The notes below the pieces were generated by a model, which was not told the origin of the DNA, ran no database searches, and was given only the letters and a program-made list of their open reading frames with translations. This document shows positions 1 to 6,174 of a stretch of DNA of 9,739 nt, one piece after another. Every line of letters starts with the position of its first letter. Within the stretch, counting starts at the first letter, position 1. The stretch comes from DATJGF01 sp035495315 (GTDB taxonomy: Bacteria > Verrucomicrobiota > Verrucomicrobiia > Limisphaerales > UBA8199): contig DATJGF010000117.1 of the NCBI GenBank assembly GCA_035495315.1, forward strand, positions 1 to 9,739, given 5' to 3'. The position numbers and the translations under genes are program-made.

Positions 1-130
1 GTTGGCAACTCGCGCTCCTTCAAAATTCCGTGCTGTGCTTATCTAAATGCGAGCGACTTTTTCGTCAACAAATCCGTTCAGGGGTCTTCACCTACAACCA
101 ACCTGACCTCAGACCTCCGATCGATGAAGT

Positions 131-155
131 AAAAGAGCGCACTAACAGGGTGCGC
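131..155 (-). terminator. Possible intrinsic terminator downstream of nagB
   Basis: Read on the minus strand, a perfect 6-bp stem (GCGCAC / GTGCGC, 7-nt loop, bases 137-155) is followed directly by a T-rich run (TCTTTTACTT). That is the layout of a rho-independent terminator. It lies about 130 bp beyond the nagB stop and would end the leftward transcript. The stem is short and the T tract is interrupted, so this is a moderate-to-weak call. The rest of bases 1-283 shows no convincing gene or RNA. Confidence 0.4.
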
Positions 156-283
156 CCAAATACACACGGTATCATGATGCTATTGATTTAACTGCGGCCT
201 CGCAATGCGATTTGACGAATCCCTCGAACTTTTGAAGAACTTTCTAACACGCCCGCCAGCTTTTAATCTTAAACTCAACAGGC

Positions 284-1069
284 TTAACGGTATTCCTGCC
301 ACTCCGGTTCGTTCTCAAAAATCCAACGGTAATATTCCTGTTCCCGCAATCTGCCTGCCGCCGCCTCGTCAACAATAACGGTACAGCGCGGATGCAGTTG
401 CAACGCCGAGGCCGTTACCATGCTGGTAATTGGACCTTCAACCGCTTGCGCCACGACCTCAGCTTTGGTGGCACCGGTTGCCAGTAAAATGCAGCGCCTC
501 GCTTCGATGATCGTCCCCACGCCCATTGTGATGGCGCGCCTTGGGATCCGGTCTTCGCCTCCAAAAAACTGAGCATTTTGTTTTAGGGTCGTTGGCGTCA
601 GGGCCTTGACACGGGTGCGCGAACGCAACGCCGAGAGGGGTTCATTGAACCCGATGTGCCCGGCTTTGCCAATGCCCAGCAGTTGCAGATCAATTCCTCC
701 AAATCGCTGAATGAGCGCCTCGTACAGCCGGCATTCCGCATCCAGGTCTTGCGCCATTCCATTGGGCAGATGGGTGTTCCGTGGGTCGATGTTCACGTGC
801 CGGAAGAAGTGGTGCGCCATGTAATGCCGGTACGAATTGGGATCGGAGGGAAACAAGCCGACGTACTCATCCAGGTTAAACGTGCTGCATAATGAAAAAT
901 CCAACCGCTGCTCTTTGTGAAGGGTCACCAAGTGACGGTAAACGCGTTCCATCGTCGCGCCCGTCGCCAGGCCTAATACCAGATGTGGATTGCCCCGCAA
1001 TTCGCGCGCGACGATTCGCGCCACCAAATCGGCAGCAGCTTCCTCATTGGGTTGGATGATAACTTCCAT
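284..1069 (-). CDS. nagB: Glucosamine-6-phosphate deaminase (NagB family), variant active site
   Basis: The 261-residue protein has the usual length for NagB, the cytosolic hexameric enzyme that converts glucosamine-6-phosphate to fructose-6-phosphate plus ammonia. The sequence shows the family landmarks: the phosphate-loop region LATGAT (34-39), FNLDEYVGL (64-72) with the catalytic Asp at 67, GHIGFNEP (137-144) with His138 and Glu143, RTRVK (151-155), GVGT (183-186) and the phosphate-binding Lys202 in GATKAE. One position is unusual. E. coli has Asn-Asp before Gly-His (Asp141), whereas this protein has Lys-Ala (135-136), so one acid of the Asp-His-Glu catalytic set is missing; the codons read AAA GCC. 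Everything else is intact, so it is probably a functional subgroup rather than a decayed gene, but its substrate or rate could differ. The ATG start has no Shine-Dalgarno sequence and sits 2 bp from an inverted repeat. It lies downstream of, and in the same direction as, the oxidoreductase and aminotransferase genes. Confidence 0.9.
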   Translation of the reverse strand: MEVIIQPNEEAAADLVARIVARELRGNPHLVLGLATGATMERVYRHLVTLHKEQRLDFSLCSTFNLDEYVGLFPSDPNSYRHYMAHHFFRHVNIDPRNTHLPNGMAQDLDAECRLYEALIQRFGGIDLQLLGIGKAGHIGFNEPLSALRSRTRVKALTPTTLKQNAQFFGGEDRIPRRAITMGVGTIIEARRCILLATGATKAEVVAQAVEGPITSMVTASALQLHPRCTVIVDEAAAGRLREQEYYRWIFENEPEWQEYR

Positions 1070-1071
1070 TA

Positions 1072-1185
1072 AACCGCTAATCTTCGCTAATCAACGCTGA
1101 TACAAGACTTCTTTGTCTGACTTCCCATTTCATTTATAACTCGTTCACCCACTGCATCACCGATTATTAGCGAAGCTTAGCGGTT
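1072..1185. repeat. Inverted repeat built from 10-bp tandem units
   Basis: Two 20-bp arms (1072-1091 and 1166-1185) are inverted copies with a single mismatch, separated by 74 bp. Each arm is itself made of 10-bp units. On the minus strand ATCAGCGTTG, ATTAGCGAAG and ATTAGCGGTT follow one another at 1101-1072. On the plus strand ATTAGCGAAG and CTTAGCGGTT follow at 1166-1185. The element fills nearly all of the gap between the oxidoreductase stop and the nagB start, and its left arm covers the place where the nagB ribosome-binding site would be. It could be an interspersed genomic repeat or a cluster of regulator-binding sites; the sequence alone does not decide. Confidence 0.75.
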
Positions 1186-1203
1186 CGCTCATTTACGTAG
1201 TGT

Positions 1204-2277
1204 CTAAGAGGTCAGTCCAAACTCTGTCGCATTCTGCGCATTCGAAACCAGCACTTTTTGCCCTTGCAACTTCGCTTTTAGAAGGGATTGCTCGTCGGCT
1301 CCACTCGTCAGCGGCAGCGAGACCTGGCCCCCTTGGGCCGCACTGCGTTGCATCGCCAGCATGAGCTCGGCCCCCAGATAAGCATGCTCGAAATTGCACT
1401 GATGCGGCTGCTTACCATCCAACCAGTCCGCCATTTCCTGGATGTACGGCGGCATGTCGAGGTCGTAATTCATTGCGCCGTCGGCGGCTTGATAACCCCC
1501 GGTTTTGGTGACCGCTCGCCAGCCGCCATTGGTTAACACCTCCGCAAAGCCTTCCGTGCCCTGTGCCCCAATTCGGTTCTTCCCCCACCACTTGGCGACT
1601 TCCGGCTGGTCCGGCGCGCCGGCGCCACACTCGTAAGTACCACGAACGCCATTCGCGAACTGGACGAAACCGCCGATATAATCGGGGGACGGATGATTAT
1701 CGCTGAATTTTGTGCCGCCGCTGGCCTGCGCCATCACCCAGGTTGGTGGGGTATAGTCGTTAAACCAGCAGGTATAATCGATCAGGTGGGAGAGCATGTG
1801 CGTCATCCAGCCGGTCGCGCTGCCGTAAACTGTGTGGACCCGGCCCAGTGCGCCGCTGGCGACGATTTCCTTCACCTTCTGATAATGTTTACCATAACGG
1901 TGTTGGTGGCTCACCACCGCCTTTACTCCGGCCTGCTGCATCAGTTTCCGAATAGTGAGCAACTCGGCGCTCGTTAGCGCTACCGGTTTTTCGAAGGCAA
2001 TCAGTTTCGCGCCGCCATTAATAGCAGCTTCAATGAACGGTGTCCGCAAATGGGGCATCGTGCAAAAGCAAAAGATGTCGGGCTTTATAGCCTTGGCGAG
2101 CGCGGCGGCATCTGTGCCTTTTTCGGGATTGCCGAGCTTTGCTGCCGCGTCGTCAAGACGCTTGGCGTCAATATCGCAAATCCCGGTCACCTTGAAGCGC
2201 GGGTTGGCGTTGAAAGCTGTTGCATGGTGCATCCCACGCTTGCCCATGCCGACTACCAGAACGGAATAAAAAGTCAT
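1204..2277 (-). CDS. Gfo/Idh/MocA-family NAD(P)-dependent oxidoreductase
   Basis: The 357-residue protein has the normal length for the family, whose cytosolic members oxidise or reduce hydroxyls of sugars, inositols and sugar derivatives. The N-terminal Rossmann fold shows the dinucleotide loop GMGKRG (10-15) after a hydrophobic strand. An acidic residue (Asp35 in GICDID) at the end of strand 2 favours NAD over NADP. The family signature EKP (96-98, in FEKPVALT) supplies the catalytic Lys97. The substrate-domain motif is atypical: MLSHLIDYTCWF (161-172) keeps a His (164) and an Asp (167) in the right region, but the usual GG..xD..xH pattern is not clear. No signal peptide is seen, unlike the Tat-exported members common in Verrucomicrobiota. 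The ATG start is preceded by a pyrimidine-rich stretch and no Shine-Dalgarno sequence. The substrate cannot be named. The neighbouring aminotransferase resembles sugar-nucleotide pathways of the WlbA/WlbC kind, but this protein lacks features that would tie it to UDP-sugars. Confidence 0.88.
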   Translation of the reverse strand: MTFYSVLVVGMGKRGMHHATAFNANPRFKVTGICDIDAKRLDDAAAKLGNPEKGTDAAALAKAIKPDIFCFCTMPHLRTPFIEAAINGGAKLIAFEKPVALTSAELLTIRKLMQQAGVKAVVSHQHRYGKHYQKVKEIVASGALGRVHTVYGSATGWMTHMLSHLIDYTCWFNDYTPPTWVMAQASGGTKFSDNHPSPDYIGGFVQFANGVRGTYECGAGAPDQPEVAKWWGKNRIGAQGTEGFAEVLTNGGWRAVTKTGGYQAADGAMNYDLDMPPYIQEMADWLDGKQPHQCNFEHAYLGAELMLAMQRSAAQGGQVSLPLTSGADEQSLLKAKLQGQKVLVSNAQNATEFGLTS

Positions 2278-2469
2278 AAAAAACTAGAGGAATTCGTTGC
2301 AGTTTGACCTGTCATGCACCGGCTGGAATCAAACCCGCCGGCAATTACTTTGCGTCCTTTGAACTAGACGCTTCTTCAACCAGCTGGAGGTAACACGAGG
2401 GACCAGGACAATAATTCAGAGTGCGGCAGGGCTTCAACAGCCGACCCACTATTTGTCATTCCGTATTGC
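2278..2469. other. Non-coding gap between oxidoreductase and aminotransferase
   Basis: This 192-bp spacer separates two leftward genes and shows no reading frame of note. On the minus strand, near the oxidoreductase start, a weak stem (GCCGGC ... GCCGGT, about 13-nt loop, near 2318-2343) could form in the leader. Near its right side, TTCAGAGTGCGG at 2415-2426 followed by CTTCAA at 2432-2437 resembles a stretch after the transglutaminase gene (8285-8303). I see no convincing terminator or promoter, so whether the two genes share a transcript is open. Confidence 0.5.
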
Positions 2470-3633
2470 TCAGGCCATTGCCGGTGCCGCTTTTGCGGCT
2501 GAGCCCTGGCCGGCGGTTTGCTTGTCCCATTCGACCACTTTCGCAATCACATAGTCGACTTCCTCGGCGGTTAGTTCCGGGAACATGGGCAGGCTGATGC
2601 AGGTCGCCGCGTTGCGCTCCGCATTGGCAACCGAGCCCGCGATCCGCGCGCCTTTACCCCATGGATATCCTGCCTGTTGATGAATCGCTATTGAGTAGTG
2701 AGTCTTGGCATCGACGTTGTTTTTGACGAGGAAATCCACCAGTTGATCGCGCCACTCGGGTTTGTGTGTTTCAACCACGTAAAGGTGGAATACGTGACGA
2801 TACCCTGGCGATTCAATTGGCAAATCGATCGTGCTGCACCCCTTCAAGCCGGCTGTATAACGGGCAGCCCACTTCCGGCGTTGGTCATTATATTCATCGA
2901 TATGCTTCAGTTTTGCGCTTAGAATCCCCGCGTGCAGGTCGTCGAGGCGGCTGTTGAACCCGTAGCTATGGACGTTCCGGGCATTGGATCCATGATTCCG
3001 CAGCTTGCGCACTTTGGCATCGAGATCGGGATTATTCGTCACCAGTGCACCGCTGTCGCCAAACGTTCCGAGGTTTTTCTGAATAATAAAGCTGGTGGAG
3101 GTGGCGTCGCTCAGCTCGGCAATTTTGAAGCCCTTGCCTGAAGCTCCGATGCCCTGGGCATTGTCTTCAATGATCTTGAGTTTATGATTGTCAGCAATTT
3201 TGCGGATCGCCGGCATGTCGGCGCACTGGCCATACAAATGAACCGGGATGATGGCCTTGGTTTTTGACGTAATTGCGGCCTCGATTTTGGCCGGGTCAAT
3301 GCACTTGGTTTTTGGGTCACAATCGACAAACACGGCGGTGGCACCCGCGATCCAGATCGCCTCGGCCGTCGCAAAGAACGTATTGGGGTGTGTGATCACT
3401 TCATCGCCCGCTCCAATCCCCATGGCCATTAAGGCCAGCCAGATCGAGTCGGTCCCATTGCCGGTTCCAACCGCGTATTTGGTCCCATGGTAGGCCGCCA
3501 ATTCGCCCTCGAATTTTTTCAGCATCGGCCCCATTACGTATTGGCCGCTTTCCAGAACCGTTTGAATATTTTTATCGATTTCGGATTTGATATTATGGTA
3601 CTGACGAACGTGTCCGTAGAATTCTACTTTCAT
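2470..3633 (-). CDS. DegT/DnrJ/EryC1/StrS family PLP-dependent aminotransferase
   Basis: The 387-residue cytosolic fold-type I aminotransferase belongs to the family that usually transfers an amino group from glutamate or glutamine to keto-sugars on nucleotide carriers. Counting from the ATG at 3633, visible landmarks are SGQYVMGP (29-36), GTGNGTDS (56-63) in the cofactor phosphate region, HPNTFFAT (82-89), PVHLYGQ (130-136), EDNAQGIGA (156-164) with Asp157 facing the PLP ring nitrogen and Gln160, and SFIIQKNLGTFGDSG (181-195) with the Schiff-base Lys186. The C-terminal part keeps NSRLDD (227-232) and HVFHLYVV (280-287). All key residues are present, so it should be active. An in-frame TTG 36 bp upstream would add 12 residues, but the ATG matches the family start (MKVEFYGHVRQY) and is preferred. 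The last dozen residues are an Ala/Gly-rich tail of no evident function. The amino-sugar substrate is unknown. A role in surface-polysaccharide or other amino-sugar synthesis is the default inference. Confidence 0.9.
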   Translation of the reverse strand: MKVEFYGHVRQYHNIKSEIDKNIQTVLESGQYVMGPMLKKFEGELAAYHGTKYAVGTGNGTDSIWLALMAMGIGAGDEVITHPNTFFATAEAIWIAGATAVFVDCDPKTKCIDPAKIEAAITSKTKAIIPVHLYGQCADMPAIRKIADNHKLKIIEDNAQGIGASGKGFKIAELSDATSTSFIIQKNLGTFGDSGALVTNNPDLDAKVRKLRNHGSNARNVHSYGFNSRLDDLHAGILSAKLKHIDEYNDQRRKWAARYTAGLKGCSTIDLPIESPGYRHVFHLYVVETHKPEWRDQLVDFLVKNNVDAKTHYSIAIHQQAGYPWGKGARIAGSVANAERNAATCISLPMFPELTAEEVDYVIAKVVEWDKQTAGQGSAAKAAPAMA

Positions 3634-3642
3634 GGGGCGGAA

Positions 3643-3663
3643 CGCTACCCCAGTAGCGGGGTA
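3643..3663 (-). promoter_or_regulatory. Two overlapping, mutually exclusive hairpins in aminotransferase leader
   Basis: Two perfect 6-bp stems share the same bases just 5' of the aminotransferase ATG. One is CGCTAC/GTAGCG with a 4-nt loop (3643-3658). The other is TACCCC/GGGGTA with a 6-nt loop (3646-3663). They cannot form together. If transcription starts near 3672 from the candidate promoter, they make up most of the short leader. No Shine-Dalgarno sequence lies between the hairpins and the start. A regulatory role is inference only. Confidence 0.35.
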
Positions 3664-3678
3664 AAACAAAGAAATTTT

Positions 3679-3707
3679 ATTGTCCGCCGGCTGGCTTACG
3701 CTGTCGA
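3679..3707 (-). promoter_or_regulatory. Candidate sigma70-type promoter for aminotransferase
   Basis: On the minus strand, TCGACA (3707-3702, five of six matches to TTGACA) is followed after 17 bp by GACAAT (3684-3679, four of six matches to TATAAT, with the most conserved A and T in place). Transcription would begin near 3672, giving a leader of about 39 nt before the ATG at 3633. It lies within the 115-bp divergent region. The consensus used is the general bacterial one, so support is modest. Confidence 0.35.
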
Positions 3708-3712
3708 TTTAG

Positions 3713-3742
3713 TTGGCCGCCGTTGCCTTGTCACACTAGATT
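3713..3742 (+). promoter_or_regulatory. Candidate promoter for moxR operon, possibly leaderless
   Basis: TTGGCC (3713-3718) and TAGATT (3737-3742) are separated by 18 bp and resemble weak -35 and -10 boxes for the rightward operon. The -10 box ends only 6 bp before the ATG at 3749, so transcription would start at or next to the start codon and give a leaderless message. This fits the lack of a Shine-Dalgarno sequence there. The match to consensus is poor and a promoter further upstream is equally possible. Confidence 0.2.
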
Positions 3743-3748
3743 TAGCCC

Positions 3749-4783
3749 ATGTCCGATAGGCACCAGGACCAGCTTGTGAACCCGAGTGGCTCCACGCTCT
3801 CAGGGCGCCGGACTTCAATTCCCCACACCCCGGAGGTTTCCTCCAATCACCACGCGGCCCGCGAGGTTTACGAGCGCATCGCCTCAAATATAGCCCGCAT
3901 TATGCAAGGGCAGGCTGCCTCAACGCGCCTCTTGTTGGCGGCTTTGGCCAGCGGGGGCCACGTCCTGCTCGAAGATTTCCCCGGCACTGGAAAAACGACC
4001 CTGGCAAAGGCACTGGCACGTTCCATTGACGCGCGGTTTAAACGCATCCAGTTTACGCCAGACCTGCTCCCCTCGGACATTCTCGGGGTCTCGGTCTTTA
4101 GTCAGCGCGACCAGCAGTTCCATTTCCACGAAGGCCCCATCTTTACGAACATCCTGTTGGCCGATGAAATCAACCGTGCCTCGCCACGCACTCAATCGGC
4201 CTTGCTGGAAGCGATGGGTGAAAGCCAGGTCAGTGTCGATGGTGAACGCCGCGACTTGGCGGGGCTCTTCTTTGTCATCGCGACGGAAAACCCGGTCGAG
4301 TTTCGCGGCACCTATCCCTTGCCGGAGGCGCAAATGGATCGGTTCGCGTTGCAGTTCTCATTAGGCTATGTGCAATCGGCAGAGGAAGTCGCCATTCTCA
4401 CCGCGCAAGAATATAACCACCCGCTGGAAGAACTAAGCGCCTGCGCCTCGCTGGCCGAGGTGCTTGAATTGAAACGGTCGGTCCAACAGGTCCGGATCAG
4501 CGATGAATTGAAACGCTATGCCGTTGATCTCGTTGGGGCTACCAGGAATGCCAGCGGTGTGCAACTAGGCGCCAGCCCGCGGGCTTCCATTGCCTTGATG
4601 AAGGCTGCCCAGGCCCTGGCCTTGTTCGACGGACTCGATTTCGTGACCCCGGAACAAATCCAGGGGCTAGCCGTCCCTGTCATTGCGCACCGCCTGGTGA
4701 TGGAACCTCAAGCGCGTTTCTCGGGACTCACATCGCGCGGCGTCATTGAGGCTGTCCTCAAAAAAATTCCTGTGCCTGCGTAA
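3749..4783 (+). CDS. MoxR-family AAA+ ATPase
   Basis: The 344-residue cytosolic AAA+ ATPase belongs to the MoxR branch, whose members act as chaperone-like machines that mature or insert partners, typically proteins with von Willebrand A-like domains encoded next door. Motifs appear in order: Walker A PGTGKTT (78-84) with Lys82, Walker B ILLADE (135-140) with Asp139 and Glu140, sensor 1 ATENP (178-182), a likely arginine finger in QMDRF (Arg198), and sensor 2 in GASPRAS (274-280) with Arg278. The C-terminal lid runs to the end. The first 33 or so residues are polar, Ser/Pro/His-rich and lie outside the conserved domain; the conserved part begins near AAREVYERI (36-44). An internal start is possible but no better ATG is evident. 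It is the first gene of a rightward trio with the DUF58 and transglutaminase-fold proteins (35-bp gap to the next gene), an arrangement found in many bacteria. Confidence 0.93.
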   Translation: MSDRHQDQLVNPSGSTLSGRRTSIPHTPEVSSNHHAAREVYERIASNIARIMQGQAASTRLLLAALASGGHVLLEDFPGTGKTTLAKALARSIDARFKRIQFTPDLLPSDILGVSVFSQRDQQFHFHEGPIFTNILLADEINRASPRTQSALLEAMGESQVSVDGERRDLAGLFFVIATENPVEFRGTYPLPEAQMDRFALQFSLGYVQSAEEVAILTAQEYNHPLEELSACASLAEVLELKRSVQQVRISDELKRYAVDLVGATRNASGVQLGASPRASIALMKAAQALALFDGLDFVTPEQIQGLAVPVIAHRLVMEPQARFSGLTSRGVIEAVLKKIPVPA

Positions 4784-4818
4784 CACGTTGCCGCGAATTT
4801 GAGGCGTTCATTTGCCGC

Positions 4819-6165
4819 ATGAGGCCGCTCTTTAGAATCCTGTATCTGTTCTATCGGCTGACCTCAGGCGTGAGGCATTGGACCCGCCGTCGGTTTACCC
4901 GATCGGGCCTTGCCGTTCTGGGTGCCCTTGCTGTTGCCGCTGTGATGGGGCCCGATACCGAGAATAACGTCACTTACCAAGGGTTCACTCTGTTGTTTTT
5001 CCTCCTCCTGATGGCAGTGCTTTGCAGTTGGGCGTTCAGGGCAAGGTTTTCGGCCAATCGTGTTCTGCCGCAGTTCGGCACCGCCGGGTGCACGCTCAGT
5101 TACACGGCCCGAGTCCGAAACCTTGGCGCAAAACCACAAAGCGGGCTCGAGTTGCTTGAACTTGTGGCTGACCCGCGACCTTCATTTTCGGAGTGGCTCG
5201 CCGTGCAAATGGCCGACGAAAAACACGTGCGCTCTTTCCGGCTCGGACAGTTGCGTCGCACCAACCCGTTCCGTATGGCCTTGGCGAAGGTGGCGCTAGT
5301 CCCGCCGCTCCCTCCCCGTGTCGAGGTCGAGATCCCCTTGGAGTTAACCCCCTTGCGCCGTGGCGTCCTGCGCTTAAATGGCATCAGTCTGGCGCGGCCG
5401 GATCCTTTGGGTTTATTCCGCGGTTTCTCCAATATCAACCTTCCACAGAGTGTTTTGATTCTACCTAAACGCTATCCCTTGCCCCCATTCGCGTTGCCGG
5501 GCACTTTGAAGTACCAGGCCGGTGGCGTCGCTCTCGCTTCCAACGTTGGCCAAAGCGAAGAGTTCGTCTCCCTTCGCGATTATCGACATGGCGATCCGCT
5601 TCGACATATCCACTGGCGCAGTTGGGCCAAAACCGGCAAACCGGTCGTGAAGGAATTCGAAGATGAATTCTTCGTCCGCCACGCATTGGTGTTGGATACC
5701 TTCACTGACCACCCGCATAGCCTCGTTTTTGAGGAGGCCGTTTCGATTGCAGCCTCGTTCGCCTGCACGATTCAAACCCAGGAATCTTTGCTCGATTTAC
5801 TCTTCGTTGGGCCCGACTCCTTCTGCTTTACTGCGGGCCGTGGCCTGGCGCATGCCGACCAGATGCTGGAAATACTGGCTTCAGTCCGGCCAGGACCTGA
5901 AGGAGGATTTGCGTCGCTCGAGCAGTTGGTACTGACCCATGCGGACGCAGTCGCTGGTTGCATTTGCGTTTTCCTGGCATGGGACAAACAGCGCCGGGAA
6001 TTTGTCAAAAAACTCAACGAACTGGGTGTGCCGCTGTTGGTTCTGGTCGTCGCCGATCGGGGCAAAGCGAAACAGGTTACCGAGCCACCGATAGCGCAAG
6101 AACCGAATCGGTTTTATGTTGTCGAAGTTGGCCAGATCGAGCAGGACCTGGCGCGGATCCAATAA
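4819..6165 (+). CDS. DUF58 domain protein, membrane-anchored partner of MoxR
   Basis: The 448-residue protein begins with a basic stretch followed by two hydrophobic segments (about 29-44 and 56-73), which form a hairpin membrane anchor. After these comes an approximately 150-residue beta-rich region, then the DUF58 core: EEFVSLRDYRHGDPLRHIHWRSWAK (residues 247-271), including the diagnostic Arg-x-Tyr, Gly-Asp and His-Trp spacing, then KPVVKEFEDE (274-283). A von Willebrand A-like domain follows (about 287-448). Its metal-site motif is degenerate: the first Asp is present in VLDTFTD (291-297), but the serines of a DxSxS site are not. The function of DUF58 proteins is not settled; the common view is that they are substrates or adaptors of the adjacent MoxR ATPase. 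The next gene starts 9 bp after the stop, so translation is probably coupled. The ATG start lacks a good Shine-Dalgarno sequence; a GAGG lies 14 nt upstream, which is too far. Confidence 0.92.
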   Translation: MRPLFRILYLFYRLTSGVRHWTRRRFTRSGLAVLGALAVAAVMGPDTENNVTYQGFTLLFFLLLMAVLCSWAFRARFSANRVLPQFGTAGCTLSYTARVRNLGAKPQSGLELLELVADPRPSFSEWLAVQMADEKHVRSFRLGQLRRTNPFRMALAKVALVPPLPPRVEVEIPLELTPLRRGVLRLNGISLARPDPLGLFRGFSNINLPQSVLILPKRYPLPPFALPGTLKYQAGGVALASNVGQSEEFVSLRDYRHGDPLRHIHWRSWAKTGKPVVKEFEDEFFVRHALVLDTFTDHPHSLVFEEAVSIAASFACTIQTQESLLDLLFVGPDSFCFTAGRGLAHADQMLEILASVRPGPEGGFASLEQLVLTHADAVAGCICVFLAWDKQRREFVKKLNELGVPLLVLVVADRGKAKQVTEPPIAQEPNRFYVVEVGQIEQDLARIQ

Positions 6166-6174
6166 TACCCACGG

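Noticed and set aside
209..378. Small forward frame of about 56 codons beginning in the left gap
   Set aside because: Most of it is antisense to the nagB 3' end, with no ribosome-binding site and no recognisable motif.
656..892. Forward open frame inside nagB
   Set aside because: It is a shadow of nagB on the other strand with no protein resemblance.
284..1069. nagB as a pseudogene because of the Asp-to-Ala change
   Set aside because: The frame is full length and all other active-site and phosphate-binding residues are kept, so a functional variant is more likely.
3634..3669. 12-residue extension of the aminotransferase from a TTG
   Set aside because: It covers the hairpin leader and has no family match; the ATG at 3633 gives the usual N terminus.
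3920..4333. Antisense open frame of 137 codons within the MoxR gene
   Set aside because: It lies opposite the conserved Walker A to sensor 1 region and has no domain or start signals.
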